Positions 24,990 to 34,145 of a stretch of DNA of 37,719 nt are shown in pieces. How positions within the stretch are numbered: the stretch's first letter is position 1; each line of letters opens with the position of its first letter. The stretch is from the NCBI GenBank assembly GCA_025455685.1, contig JALOMB010000009.1, forward strand, positions 1-37,719, read 5' to 3'. The position numbers and the translations under genes are program-made. The notes beneath the pieces were generated by a model that saw nothing but the letters and a program-made list of their open reading frames with translations, was not told the DNA's origin and ran no database searches. Source of the DNA: Chitinophagales bacterium. Its GTDB lineage: Bacteria > Bacteroidota > Bacteroidia > Chitinophagales > JADJOU01.

Positions 24990-24997
24990 CAAAGTTA
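24990..24997 (-). promoter_or_regulatory. -7 box of the regulator gene
   Basis: Minus-strand TAACTTTG matches TAnnTTTG, 16 bases before the regulator ATG. Confidence 0.5.
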
Positions 24998-25183
24998 ATA
25001 CATTTATTTTAAAAAGCTATGTTTTTTTGAATTTATCTTAAGATAAAAATATTAGTCTCATGTTTTTATTTTATCATTTTTTTTTGTTTTTGACACTATA
25101 CATTTTCTTGAATTCAATGTTTTTTATAAATTTTTTGTATAAAATTAACACACATAAAGTTATGATTGTTAATTATTTATGTA

Positions 25184-25244
25184 TGTATATAGATTCATGT
25201 ATAGATATTGTATATGTATTTTTAGTATTACATTGCATTACATT
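25184..25244. promoter_or_regulatory. Candidate operator/promoter region of the glucan operon in a 306-base divergent spacer
   Basis: The spacer 24974-25279 is extremely AT-rich and holds no gene. Near the operon it has TGTAT-type repeats (starting 25184, 25198, 25209) and an exact direct repeat ATTACATT at 25227-25234 and 25237-25244, spaced 10 bases, one helical turn. A weak -7 box, TATTTTTA (25217-25224), lies between. These are candidate sites for the adjacent LuxR-type regulator; binding is inferred. Confidence 0.35.
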
Positions 25245-25279
25245 TACCAAAAATTAACGTACAAAAAATTTTTATTGGT

Positions 25280-28200
25280 ATGAATAAACACTCTTTTACT
25301 TTAGCATTGCTTATATTGACCCTAATGATTAACGCACAATCAGATAATATAAGTTTAAAAAAAGATGAAAAAGGCCATAAGTTATTAGTTAATGACAAGC
25401 CTTTTTTAGTCAAAGGAATGAATTGGGACTATATGCCTATTGGTACCAATTACTCTTATGATTTTTGGGGCAAATCAGACATCTTTATCAAAAAAGCCTT
25501 AGACGATGAGATGAGCTTACTTCAAAATATGGGTGTAAACTCTATTCGAGTATATACGGGTATTCCTAAAAAATGGATAGAGTATATCTACAATACCTAT
25601 GGTATTTATACCATGCTCAATCACTCTTTTGGTAGATATGGACTCAATATCAAAGGAGCCTGGACGCCGCATACCGACTATGCCAACGAGGATACTCGTG
25701 AACTCCTTCTAAGCGAAGTAAAAAAACTAGCCGAAGACTACAAAGACACCAAAGGGCTTTTACTTTTCTTGCTCGGCAATGAAAATAACTATGGACTCTT
25801 TTGGGAAGGTGCAGAGACAGAAGACATCCCTATAGATAAACGAAAATCTACCGAAAAAGCTTATCCAATGTATAAGCTGATGAATGATGCGGCCAAAGAA
25901 ATGAAAAATATAGATAAAAATCATCCAATAGCTATTTGCAATGGCGATTTACTTTTTTTGGAAATTATATCCAAAATGTGTCCCGATGTTGATATTTATG
26001 GCGCTAACGTTTATAGAGGCGTTTCGTTTACAGATTTTTATGATAGATTAAAAAATGAGTATGACAAGCCAGTCTTGCTTACTGAGTTTGGCTCTGATGC
26101 TTTCAATGCCCTCTCCAATCAAGAAGACCAAGAAATGCAAGCCTACTATCTTAAAGGAAATTGGAAAGAAATCTATGAAAATGCTTATGGACTTGGCAAA
26201 AATGGAAATAGTATCGGTGGCTATACTTTTCAATTCTCTGACGGATGGTGGAAATATGGTCAAACCAAAAACTTAGATATTCAAGACAATAATGCCTCTT
26301 GGGCTAATGGTGGATACGATAGAGACTTCAAAAAAGGTCAAAACAATATGAATGAAGAGTGGTTTGGTATTTGTGCAAAAGGCCAATCTGATGCACAAGG
26401 TCATTATACTTTATATCCTCGATCTGCTTATTATGTTCTTAAGGAACTACATCAAATCGATCCGCTTGCCTCTGGAGTTAATCTATCCAATATTCAAGAA
26501 AAATTTTCTAACGTAAATAATACCGATGCGTCGCTCAGAGCAAGAGGCGACAAGGCAGCACTCAATGCCACGAGCAAAGGTCTCATCAGCCTAAGTAGAC
26601 TATCAGCACAGTTTACTACTTTCAGTACAGGGGGCTCATTGATTACGACGCCTACTGTAGCCCCTGCGAACAATACTAAATATCCAAATCAATTGGGATT
26701 TGATCATATGCAGTCGTTTTTTGTAGGTGTGGAAGCCAACCCGGCACCCAATATGAGAGCAAATGTAGAGGCCAATATTTTAGGAAATGTAGCCCAAAAC
26801 CCAATCGATGAAGTGTTTTTTGAAAATAGAGGCCGCCCAATTACGGTAAACACGCCAAATGGTCCTGTAGTGATGCAAGATAATAATCGACTCATGATTT
26901 ACAGCGCTTCTTACAATTGGAATCATGAATGGTTCAACCTAGATGGATTCTATCGAAAAGGACACTATCACTGGATGTACGAAGGAGACTTCTTTGGACT
27001 CTACCCTGAAGCAAATTATGGTCCCAATATGGACATTTATAATGGTATGGCTCCTTTTGGAATGGAATTCGAAGGAAAGAAAGCACTTTCAGGTTTTAAA
27101 GCTGCTTTTGGTCCAGAGCTATGGTGGGGAGCTAACCCTGCGATTTTGCTCAAATATCGAAAAAATATCAAAGGTTTTGACATTACTGGGGTCTTTCACG
27201 AAGACTTAGCCCAGAGAGGCGGTTCAGAGAGTTCTTTTGCTATCCCGCAACCTAAAACTCGAAGAGCAACCCTTCATCTTGGAAGAAAGTTTGAAAATTT
27301 CGGACTAGACTTTGGTTTGATTTGGGGTGGTTCACCGCTTAATGGCAGAGAAATTCAGGTTCAACGTGGTACTGAAGAAAATCCACAAGTTTTCAATAGT
27401 AAGGTTACTGCTGCTGATAATTGGGGTGGAAAAGTCAAAATTACTTATTCCAAAGGAATAATTAATTGGTATGCCTCTTCGGCTGTTCAAGGACTTGTAG
27501 CCAACGGTGGATATGATGCTACACAGACTTTTACAGGCTGGAGATTAAAAGATGGTGGAAGTGGCAATCAATACAATTTCCTCACAGGGCTTACTTTGCA
27601 GCAAGGGAATTTTCAGATTGCACCCAATTTTCTATGGCAAAAACCTATAGAAGGACCTATCACAAGTGAAACAGCACCTGCTCGCCCTAGAAATATCCTT
27701 TCAGATCCATTTGTCGTAAGATCCAATCGTCAGCAAATTGCTGGAGAAATTCTCCTCACCTATGACCCTACGCCCGCTACTTGGTTCTATCAGTGGGACA
27801 ATGATCGCACAGAAGATGCTAAATTCGCTTTTAATGCGGGTTTTGTATATAGACATCTACCTACTCGACAAGATGCCGCAATAGGTATCTTAGGTGATGG
27901 TCGTACCTTTTTCCCATTTGCAGGTTCTGCTCCTGCGCAAGATCTTTGGGAGGTTCATTCAAGAATAGTGTCCAAGCTTACCCCTGATTTTGGTCTAATC
28001 GCTAATATCTATGGTGGTACCGCTCAAGCTAACGGAAACGATGAAAGACTTTTGGAACGTTTTGGTTTTGATGTTCGTTCTGTTTACAAAAAAGTAAAAT
28101 TAATGTACGCCTTCAAACTCAATGATTGGGGTCCTTTTGACTACCACAGAGACTTCAACTTGACCTATCCTATTCAACATATGCTCGATCTCTCTACAGA

Positions 28201-28414
28201 GCTAGGCAAGCCCGATTGGTTTTTGCTACCTACTACCAAGATAGGTATCAGAGGCACTTATCGTACGCTCAATCGTTATTCTCCTAGATACAATCCTACT
28301 CAGACTATAGATCCCAACACAGGGCTATGGAAACCCGATCCCGACGCTATCGGTTTCCCAGATGGCAATGAATGGGAAATCAGAACCTATGTTCACATCA
28401 ATATTGGTAGATAA
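25280..28414 (+). CDS. Clan-A glycoside hydrolase fused to a C-terminal outer-membrane beta-barrel
   Basis: A 1044-residue exported protein. Residues 1-19 are a signal peptide (cleavage near INA-Q). Residues ~25-395 form a TIM-barrel glycosidase resembling GH2-type catalytic domains: VNDKPFLVKGMNWD, GVNSIRVYTG, the acid/base candidate E168 in LLGNENN and the nucleophile candidate E269 in LLTEFGSDAF. I cannot place it in one CAZy family. Residues ~434-1044 change character: about 18 alternating, aromatic-rich beta strands with turns (FVGVEANPAPNMRANVEAN, GKVKITYSKGIINWYASS, WEIRTYVHINIGR), as in an outer-membrane porin. The enzyme would thus be tethered to its own barrel. It is first in the glucan operon, divergent from the regulator, so the substrate is probably a beta-glucan or its fragments. 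Confidence 0.8.
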   Translation: MNKHSFTLALLILTLMINAQSDNISLKKDEKGHKLLVNDKPFLVKGMNWDYMPIGTNYSYDFWGKSDIFIKKALDDEMSLLQNMGVNSIRVYTGIPKKWIEYIYNTYGIYTMLNHSFGRYGLNIKGAWTPHTDYANEDTRELLLSEVKKLAEDYKDTKGLLLFLLGNENNYGLFWEGAETEDIPIDKRKSTEKAYPMYKLMNDAAKEMKNIDKNHPIAICNGDLLFLEIISKMCPDVDIYGANVYRGVSFTDFYDRLKNEYDKPVLLTEFGSDAFNALSNQEDQEMQAYYLKGNWKEIYENAYGLGKNGNSIGGYTFQFSDGWWKYGQTKNLDIQDNNASWANGGYDRDFKKGQNNMNEEWFGICAKGQSDAQGHYTLYPRSAYYVLKELHQIDPLASGVNLSNIQEKFSNVNNTDASLRARGDKAALNATSKGLISLSRLSAQFTTFSTGGSLITTPTVAPANNTKYPNQLGFDHMQSFFVGVEANPAPNMRANVEANILGNVAQNPIDEVFFENRGRPITVNTPNGPVVMQDNNRLMIYSASYNWNHEWFNLDGFYRKGHYHWMYEGDFFGLYPEANYGPNMDIYNGMAPFGMEFEGKKALSGFKAAFGPELWWGANPAILLKYRKNIKGFDITGVFHEDLAQRGGSESSFAIPQPKTRRATLHLGRKFENFGLDFGLIWGGSPLNGREIQVQRGTEENPQVFNSKVTAADNWGGKVKITYSKGIINWYASSAVQGLVANGGYDATQTFTGWRLKDGGSGNQYNFLTGLTLQQGNFQIAPNFLWQKPIEGPITSETAPARPRNILSDPFVVRSNRQQIAGEILLTYDPTPATWFYQWDNDRTEDAKFAFNAGFVYRHLPTRQDAAIGILGDGRTFFPFAGSAPAQDLWEVHSRIVSKLTPDFGLIANIYGGTAQANGNDERLLERFGFDVRSVYKKVKLMYAFKLNDWGPFDYHRDFNLTYPIQHMLDLSTELGKPDWFLLPTTKIGIRGTYRTLNRYSPRYNPTQTIDPNTGLWKPDPDAIGFPDGNEWEIRTYVHINIGR

Positions 28415-28447
28415 AATTATAAGTAAAATTGATAAAATTTATTAGAT

Positions 28448-29842
28448 ATGAAATCAATAATCAACAATAAAACGTTACCCATACTATTTTTGGTGTTATG
28501 CCTTTTTTCTTGTGAAAAATATGCGGAAGATCTTGCTGCACCAAAAGCGCCGAGCAATGCTGAAATTTTCTTAGACGATTTTACGGGAATGGGTACTAAT
28601 TTTTATTTTCCATATATAACTGATGGCGCCAAAGCTGATGTCTTTTCATTAGATAGAACCCAAGGCGCAAATAATACTTCAGCATCCATTAGAATTGATG
28701 TACCTGATGCGAGTAATCCAACTGGAAATTTTGCTGGAGCTAGCTTTGTAGTGGATGGTCAACCAAGAGATTTATCTAAATTCAATGCATTGACATTCTA
28801 TGCCAAGGCTTCTCAAAATGTAACAATAGGCTCTTTTACAATTGGAGAAGAATTACTGCTTGCCGAAAAAACAAACCTTAGATTTACCACGAATTGGGTA
28901 AAATATATTATTCCAATTCCAGACCCCGCTAAGCTTAAAAGTATTAAGGGAATGTTTGGTTTTTCTGCGGGCTCTCAAACTACTGGTGGTGTTGGTTATA
29001 CTTTTTGGTTGGATGAAGTAAAATTTGAAAACATCAATGGTATAAGATTCATAGATGCCATGATTTTTGATGGAAGAAATTTGAGTGAAAATGTATTTGT
29101 TGGTTTGTCAGGAAGAATAGACGGAGGAAAAACGATATTTAGTCAATTAAATGGCACAATAGATACTATGAATACCAAGTCTGGTTATTTTACTTTCGAA
29201 TCTTCCAATCCAAGTATAGCTTCTATTGATAATCAAGGCAATTTTAAAACATTAGCTAATGGTTTTACTGTCTTTTCTGCCCAAATTAGAAATACAAAAG
29301 CAAGAGGTTCGATGGTGTTGAATTTAAATGAATTTTTACAACCACCCGTACCTACTGAGCCAGCTAATAATGTAAAATCAATTTTTTCAGATAATTATAC
29401 GCCCGCCTCAAATCCTGAGTTTCCGATATATGGTGGATCTACAGTTAATGTCCAAGTATTTGCAGTAAATAGTAATAATATAATTTCAATTTCCAACAAC
29501 AACTATATGGGTATTGAATTCAATAAATCGCCAATCAATGCAACGGATCTCACTCATCTCCATATGAATATATACATTGAATCACCAATATCAAATTTAG
29601 AAGTTCAAATAAGAGATGTCGGTGCAAATTTAACGCTAGATACCGATGTGAATAATGGAAATCCAATAGGAGATGACAAAGATTATCGCTTTGTAGTCTC
29701 TGGTCTCACAGCAGGTCAGTGGAATACGGTTAGAATTCCCCTCGCTGGCAATATCGCAACGCAAAAAAACAACTTGGGGGCTTTGATTTTAGTAGGAGGC
29801 ACACCAAATTTTCTTTTAGACAATATCTATTTCTATAAATAA
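28448..29842 (+). CDS. Multi-domain glycan-binding lipoprotein (SGBP-like)
   Basis: A 464-residue lipoprotein: the hydrophobic start ends in LFSC (Cys22 the lipidation site). Three parts can be seen: residues ~38-195, a jelly-roll resembling carbohydrate-binding modules (DDFTGMG ... LSKFNALTFYAKAS ... FWLDEVKFEN); ~200-295, an Ig-like Big_2-type domain (SSNPSIASIDNQGNFKTLANG); and ~310-464, a second jelly-roll (FSDNYTP ... GIEFNKSPINATDLTHLHMNIY ... LLDNIYFYK) like modules attached to flavobacterial GH16 enzymes. There are no catalytic motifs. It probably holds glucan at the cell surface for neighbouring enzymes. It is not SusD: the TPR-like helical fold is absent. It lies 33 bases after the barrel hydrolase gene. 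Confidence 0.75.
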   Translation: MKSIINNKTLPILFLVLCLFSCEKYAEDLAAPKAPSNAEIFLDDFTGMGTNFYFPYITDGAKADVFSLDRTQGANNTSASIRIDVPDASNPTGNFAGASFVVDGQPRDLSKFNALTFYAKASQNVTIGSFTIGEELLLAEKTNLRFTTNWVKYIIPIPDPAKLKSIKGMFGFSAGSQTTGGVGYTFWLDEVKFENINGIRFIDAMIFDGRNLSENVFVGLSGRIDGGKTIFSQLNGTIDTMNTKSGYFTFESSNPSIASIDNQGNFKTLANGFTVFSAQIRNTKARGSMVLNLNEFLQPPVPTEPANNVKSIFSDNYTPASNPEFPIYGGSTVNVQVFAVNSNNIISISNNNYMGIEFNKSPINATDLTHLHMNIYIESPISNLEVQIRDVGANLTLDTDVNNGNPIGDDKDYRFVVSGLTAGQWNTVRIPLAGNIATQKNNLGALILVGGTPNFLLDNIYFYK

Positions 29843-29868
29843 TCACTTTTATTCTAAAATTCTTTCAT

Positions 29869-30702
29869 ATGAAATCGAATCATAACCTAATAGCAGCAAT
29901 AATTTTCGTAGGTGCGAGCCTAATGCTCACCTGCGACAAAGAAGCCAAACAAACCTTACCTGCCAGAAATTGGACACTTGTATGGAGTGATGAGTTCGAC
30001 GATACGCGTGTTTCCAAAGCGAATGCGTCCAATTGGACCTATGAACTAGGTAGAGGCCCCAATAGTGATGGCTGGGGAAATCTAGAGTTACAAACTTATA
30101 CAGATAAACTAAGCAACGTATTTATAGATGGCAAAGGCTTTTTAAACATCGTTGCTACAAAGACTGGAAGTGCTTTTGAATCCGGTCGAATTATTACCAA
30201 AGACAAATTTTCTCAAAAATACGGAAAGTTTGAAGCAAGAGTCAAAGTACCCTTCGGACAAGGTATATGGCCTGCATTCTGGATGATGGGACAAAACTTC
30301 GATACCGTCGGCTGGCCTAATTGTGGAGAAATCGACGTACTAGAAATCGTAGGCAGTCAACCCAATATCGCCTTTAGTACGATTCACGGGCCAGGATATT
30401 CAGGAGAAAAAGGAATTTCTAAAAAATACTACAAACAAGACGGTAGATGGGACGAAGATTTTCATATTTATGCTGTAGAGTGGTTTGAAGATCGTCTTGA
30501 TTTCTTCATAGATGGCTATCTCTACCATCGCATCGCCAAATCTGATGTGGAAGCCAAAGGCAAATGGGTGTTTGACCAACCCTTCTTTTTATTGCTTAAT
30601 GTAGCGGTTGGTGGAAATCTTCCAGGTCCTCCTAATGCGAGTACGATTTTCCCACAAACAATGCAAGTGGACTATGTAAGAGTCTATGAACTTAAAAAAT
30701 AA
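29869..30702 (+). CDS. GH16 endo-beta-1,3-glucanase (laminarinase-like) lipoprotein
   Basis: A 277-residue enzyme with a short hydrophobic leader ending LMLTC, a lipobox with Thr at -1, less usual but accepted. The GH16 jelly-roll begins WTLVWSDEFDD and has WGNLELQTYT, SGRIITKDKFSQKYGKFEARVKVP, GIWPAFWMMG and the catalytic GEIDVLEIVG, with nucleophile E154, assisting D156 and acid/base E159 (the ExDxxE spacing of laminarinases, not kappa-carrageenases). The end HRIAKSD ... QPFFLLLNVAVGGNLPG ... MQVDYVRVYE is typical for the GH16_3 group. It cuts internal beta-1,3 (or mixed beta-1,3/1,4) bonds outside the cytoplasm. It is third in the operon, 26 bases after the binding protein. Confidence 0.92.
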   Translation: MKSNHNLIAAIIFVGASLMLTCDKEAKQTLPARNWTLVWSDEFDDTRVSKANASNWTYELGRGPNSDGWGNLELQTYTDKLSNVFIDGKGFLNIVATKTGSAFESGRIITKDKFSQKYGKFEARVKVPFGQGIWPAFWMMGQNFDTVGWPNCGEIDVLEIVGSQPNIAFSTIHGPGYSGEKGISKKYYKQDGRWDEDFHIYAVEWFEDRLDFFIDGYLYHRIAKSDVEAKGKWVFDQPFFLLLNVAVGGNLPGPPNASTIFPQTMQVDYVRVYELKK

Positions 30703-30758
30703 CTTTTTTAATCTAAAATTTTAATTATTCAAATAATCACAAATCACAAAATAGAAGA

Positions 30759-33700
30759 ATGAAGATAGAAGAGATCAATGGCGAAAAGTACTACAAAATA
30801 GAGCGGTTTAATGAAATGCGGCCATTTTTTATGAGTATTGTGAGCGACTCCAATCATTGGCTATTTATCGCGAGCAATGGAGCACTTACTGCAGGTAGAA
30901 AAAATGCTGAGAATGCCTTATTTCCATATTATACCGATGACAAAATTATTCACTCTTGGGATACAACGGGAAGCAAATCAATTTTTAGAATCCATGGAAC
31001 TCTTTCCGACTTTGTGTGGGAGCCTTTTTCGCATAGATTCAACGAAAAATATAAATTTCAACGAAATCTATATAAATCTATCTATGGCAATTCTATTATA
31101 TTTGAAGAAATACTTTTTGATCTCAATATCGCTTTTCGCTACAAATGGGCTTCGAGCGACATGTATGGCTTTGTAAAAACCTCAGAAATCCAAAATCTCT
31201 CCGACAGAACCTACAACCTAACCGTATTGGATGGATTTCAAAATATAATGCCCTACGGTGTGCCTAGTGATTTGCAGACAAGTACGAGCAATCTGGTAGA
31301 CGCCTACAAGCGAAACGAACTCAACGAAGAGACCGGAATGGGAATATTTTCACTCAGTGCTATCATAGTAGACAAAGCCGAACCAAGCGAAGCCCTTAAA
31401 TGCAATATCGCTTGGTCTATCGGGTTGGATTCGCCAAACTATTTACTCTCATCCCGTCAGCTTAATTCTTTTAGATATAAAGGAGAAATAGAGCAAGAGT
31501 ATGATATAAAAGGAGAACGAGGGGCTTATTTTGTAGTCCAAAAAATGACTATTAGCAAAAATGAAAATAAGAAATGGCATATTTTAGCCGATGTAAACAA
31601 AGACTATACTCAGGTGATAGAAGCTATAGAAACGATAAAAGCTTCATCTGAGCTTATCATTAAGATAGACAACAACATAAGCTTAGGCACCGAAAAGCTC
31701 AAAAAACTAATCGCATCGGCCGATGGCATTCAATATTCAGCAGACGACCGAAAAAATAATCGACATTTTTCCAATGTACTTTTCAATGTAATGCGTGGAG
31801 GTATTTTTGACAATAATTATTTTATCGAAAAGGAAGATTTTTTAAGCTATTTCAAGAATGCCAATGTGGCCGTATTCCAAAAATTTCAATCATTTTTTCA
31901 GAATCTTCCCAACACCTTTCTTTATTATGAATTGCTAAATTTGAGCAATTCTCAAGGGGATCCAGACCTTATTCGATTGAGTATAGAATATCTTCCCCTC
32001 AAATTTAGCCGCCGACACGGAGACCCCAGCCGTCCTTGGAATAAATTTTCTATCAACACCAAAAACGACGATGGCTCCAAAGTACTAGACTACGAAGGAA
32101 ATTGGCGCGATATTTTCCAAAATTGGGAAGCATTGGCTTATTCCTATCCTAGATTTATAGAAGGAATGATATTTAAGTTTCTCAATGCCACTACATTTGA
32201 TGGATACAATCCTTACAGAGTCACCAAAGGAGGCTTCGATTGGGAAACGATAGAGCCGCACAATCCTTGGTCAAATATTGGCTATTGGGGTGATCATCAG
32301 ATTATATATTTACTCAAATTTTTAGAATTTATAGAGCAAACCAATCCGGGCAAGTTGATAGAATATTTCGATAAAGAATATTTTGTATATGCAGCAGTCC
32401 CATATCGCATCAAGCCATACCAAGAGTTACTCAAAAATTCAAGAGTAACGATAGACTACGACTATGAATGGGAAGAAAAAATCTCAACTAGATGCGAACA
32501 AATTGGTGCCGATGGCAGATTGGTCAAGGACAATAGCGATGGGATACACCGTGTCAATCTAATAGAAAAACTATTGGCTACATCGCTCTCCAAAATGTCT
32601 AATTTTGTTCCCGGTGGCGGAATTTGGCTCAATACCCAACGACCTGAGTGGAACGATGCCAATAATGCCTTAGTAGGAAATGGCCTATCAATGGTAACGC
32701 TATATTATTTGAGAAGATTTTTTAAATTTTTTGGAGGTATTTTAGAAAAATCAAATTTGGAGCAAATCAAAATTTCGAACGAATTGGTCGATTTTTATCA
32801 CGGCATTAGAGAGGGTTTGCTCAGGCATCAAGCGATGCTAGCGCGAGATTTTACCAATGAAGACAGGAAGATAATCCTCGATACGTTAGGTCAAGTGGCA
32901 TCTGACTATAGAATGCATATTTATACATACGGATTTTGGGGCAAAAAAAGAACGCACTCAATGCAAGGTCTCAAAAACTATGTAAATATCTGTCTTGCCT
33001 TTATCGAAAAGAGCATAGCTCAAAATGAGCGTAAAGATAAACTTTTTCATGCATATAATTTGATGACTTACACCTCTAAAGGAATTGAGATAGCACATTT
33101 GAGTGAAATGCTCGAAGGTCAAGTAGCTGTGCTCAGTTCAGGCTATCTTGATAGTGAAAAAAGCTTGAATCTAATCAATGCGCTCCGCCAAAGCAAACTC
33201 TATAGATCAGATGCCAAAAGCTATATACTTTATCCAAACAAAGAGCTTCCTAAGTTTCTCGAGCGAAATGTAATTACTCCTAAGCAAGTAAAAAATTTCG
33301 AACTAGTAGATAAACTTATCTCAGATGGGGATACCTCTATTATATCCAAAGACCTTAAGGGTAACTTTCATTTTAATGGCAAATTCAACAATGCCGAAGC
33401 ACTATTAGCAGGTCTCAATGAACTCGCAAAGCTATCAGAATACTCAGATTTAGTATCCAAAGACACACCAAAAATGTTAGATTTGTATGAGGAAATATTT
33501 GACCATAAATCCTTTACAGGCCGCTCAGGTACATTTTTCGCCTACGAAGGTCTCGGTTCAATATATTGGCATATGGTCTCTAAGTTATATCTCTCTATAG
33601 CAGAAAATCTAGAAAAAATTGACGACAAAGACACTAATGTCAAAGAAGCAATGACTATGCATTTCTTACATACTGGCCAAGGAATTGGACTTTATAAATC

Positions 33701-34145
33701 CGCCAATGAATATGGTGCATTTCCTACTGACCCCTACTCTCATACGCCTTTGCATAGAGGTGCGCAACAACCAGGGATGACCGGACAAGTAAAAGAAGAT
33801 ATTATCACTAGATTCAAAGAGCTAGGGATAATATTAGGCGAAGGAAAATTGCAGTTTGCTCCAAAATTTCTCCAAAAAAGTGAATTCTTTGAAGAAGAAA
33901 ACACCTTGATTTTTTATGATTTAAATGGTTCAGAAATTTCGATTGATGTTCCTAAAAACAGCCTCGCTTTTACGATATGTCAAGTGCCTATTATATATAT
34001 CCAAAGCAATAAAAGCAAAGTTACGATCCATTTTGATAATCATATTGTAGAAATTGAGGGAAATGAAATAAATGCCGAGCAAACAGCAAATAATTTTGAC
34101 CGAAGTGGTGAGATCTTAAAAATTGAAGTAGAATTGAAAAATTGA
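30759..34145 (+). CDS. Cytoplasmic glycoside phosphorylase, GH149-like (beta-1,3-oligoglucan phosphorylase)
   Basis: An 1128-residue protein without a signal peptide, made of an N-terminal beta-sandwich (~1-310; FFMSIVSDSNHWLFIASNGALTAGR) and an (alpha/alpha)6 catalytic part like GH94 phosphorylases. Key sites: GDPSRPWNKF, WNPYR-like GYNPYRVTKGGFDWE, NPWSNIGYWGDHQIIYL and RPEWNDANNALVG, with D633 the probable general acid. Size and subdomain order fit GH149, whose characterised members phosphorolyse beta-1,3-gluco-oligosaccharides to glucose-1-phosphate; GH94 enzymes are usually about 800 residues. Position between GH16 and GH17 genes supports beta-1,3-glucan. GH161, also a beta-1,3-glucan phosphorylase family, is the main alternative. 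Its stop overlaps the next start (TGATG). Confidence 0.7.
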   Translation: MKIEEINGEKYYKIERFNEMRPFFMSIVSDSNHWLFIASNGALTAGRKNAENALFPYYTDDKIIHSWDTTGSKSIFRIHGTLSDFVWEPFSHRFNEKYKFQRNLYKSIYGNSIIFEEILFDLNIAFRYKWASSDMYGFVKTSEIQNLSDRTYNLTVLDGFQNIMPYGVPSDLQTSTSNLVDAYKRNELNEETGMGIFSLSAIIVDKAEPSEALKCNIAWSIGLDSPNYLLSSRQLNSFRYKGEIEQEYDIKGERGAYFVVQKMTISKNENKKWHILADVNKDYTQVIEAIETIKASSELIIKIDNNISLGTEKLKKLIASADGIQYSADDRKNNRHFSNVLFNVMRGGIFDNNYFIEKEDFLSYFKNANVAVFQKFQSFFQNLPNTFLYYELLNLSNSQGDPDLIRLSIEYLPLKFSRRHGDPSRPWNKFSINTKNDDGSKVLDYEGNWRDIFQNWEALAYSYPRFIEGMIFKFLNATTFDGYNPYRVTKGGFDWETIEPHNPWSNIGYWGDHQIIYLLKFLEFIEQTNPGKLIEYFDKEYFVYAAVPYRIKPYQELLKNSRVTIDYDYEWEEKISTRCEQIGADGRLVKDNSDGIHRVNLIEKLLATSLSKMSNFVPGGGIWLNTQRPEWNDANNALVGNGLSMVTLYYLRRFFKFFGGILEKSNLEQIKISNELVDFYHGIREGLLRHQAMLARDFTNEDRKIILDTLGQVASDYRMHIYTYGFWGKKRTHSMQGLKNYVNICLAFIEKSIAQNERKDKLFHAYNLMTYTSKGIEIAHLSEMLEGQVAVLSSGYLDSEKSLNLINALRQSKLYRSDAKSYILYPNKELPKFLERNVITPKQVKNFELVDKLISDGDTSIISKDLKGNFHFNGKFNNAEALLAGLNELAKLSEYSDLVSKDTPKMLDLYEEIFDHKSFTGRSGTFFAYEGLGSIYWHMVSKLYLSIAENLEKIDDKDTNVKEAMTMHFLHTGQGIGLYKSANEYGAFPTDPYSHTPLHRGAQQPGMTGQVKEDIITRFKELGIILGEGKLQFAPKFLQKSEFFEEENTLIFYDLNGSEISIDVPKNSLAFTICQVPIIYIQSNKSKVTIHFDNHIVEIEGNEINAEQTANNFDRSGEILKIEVELKN

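Noticed and set aside
25060-25257. Small plus-strand gene in the divergent spacer (65 codons)
   Set aside because: Phe/Ile/Leu/Tyr-rich translation expected from very AT-rich non-coding DNA, with no ribosome-binding or family support.
28448-29842. SusD-like lipoprotein
   Set aside because: It has beta-sandwich modules and no SusD helical repeats or SusD N-terminal motif.
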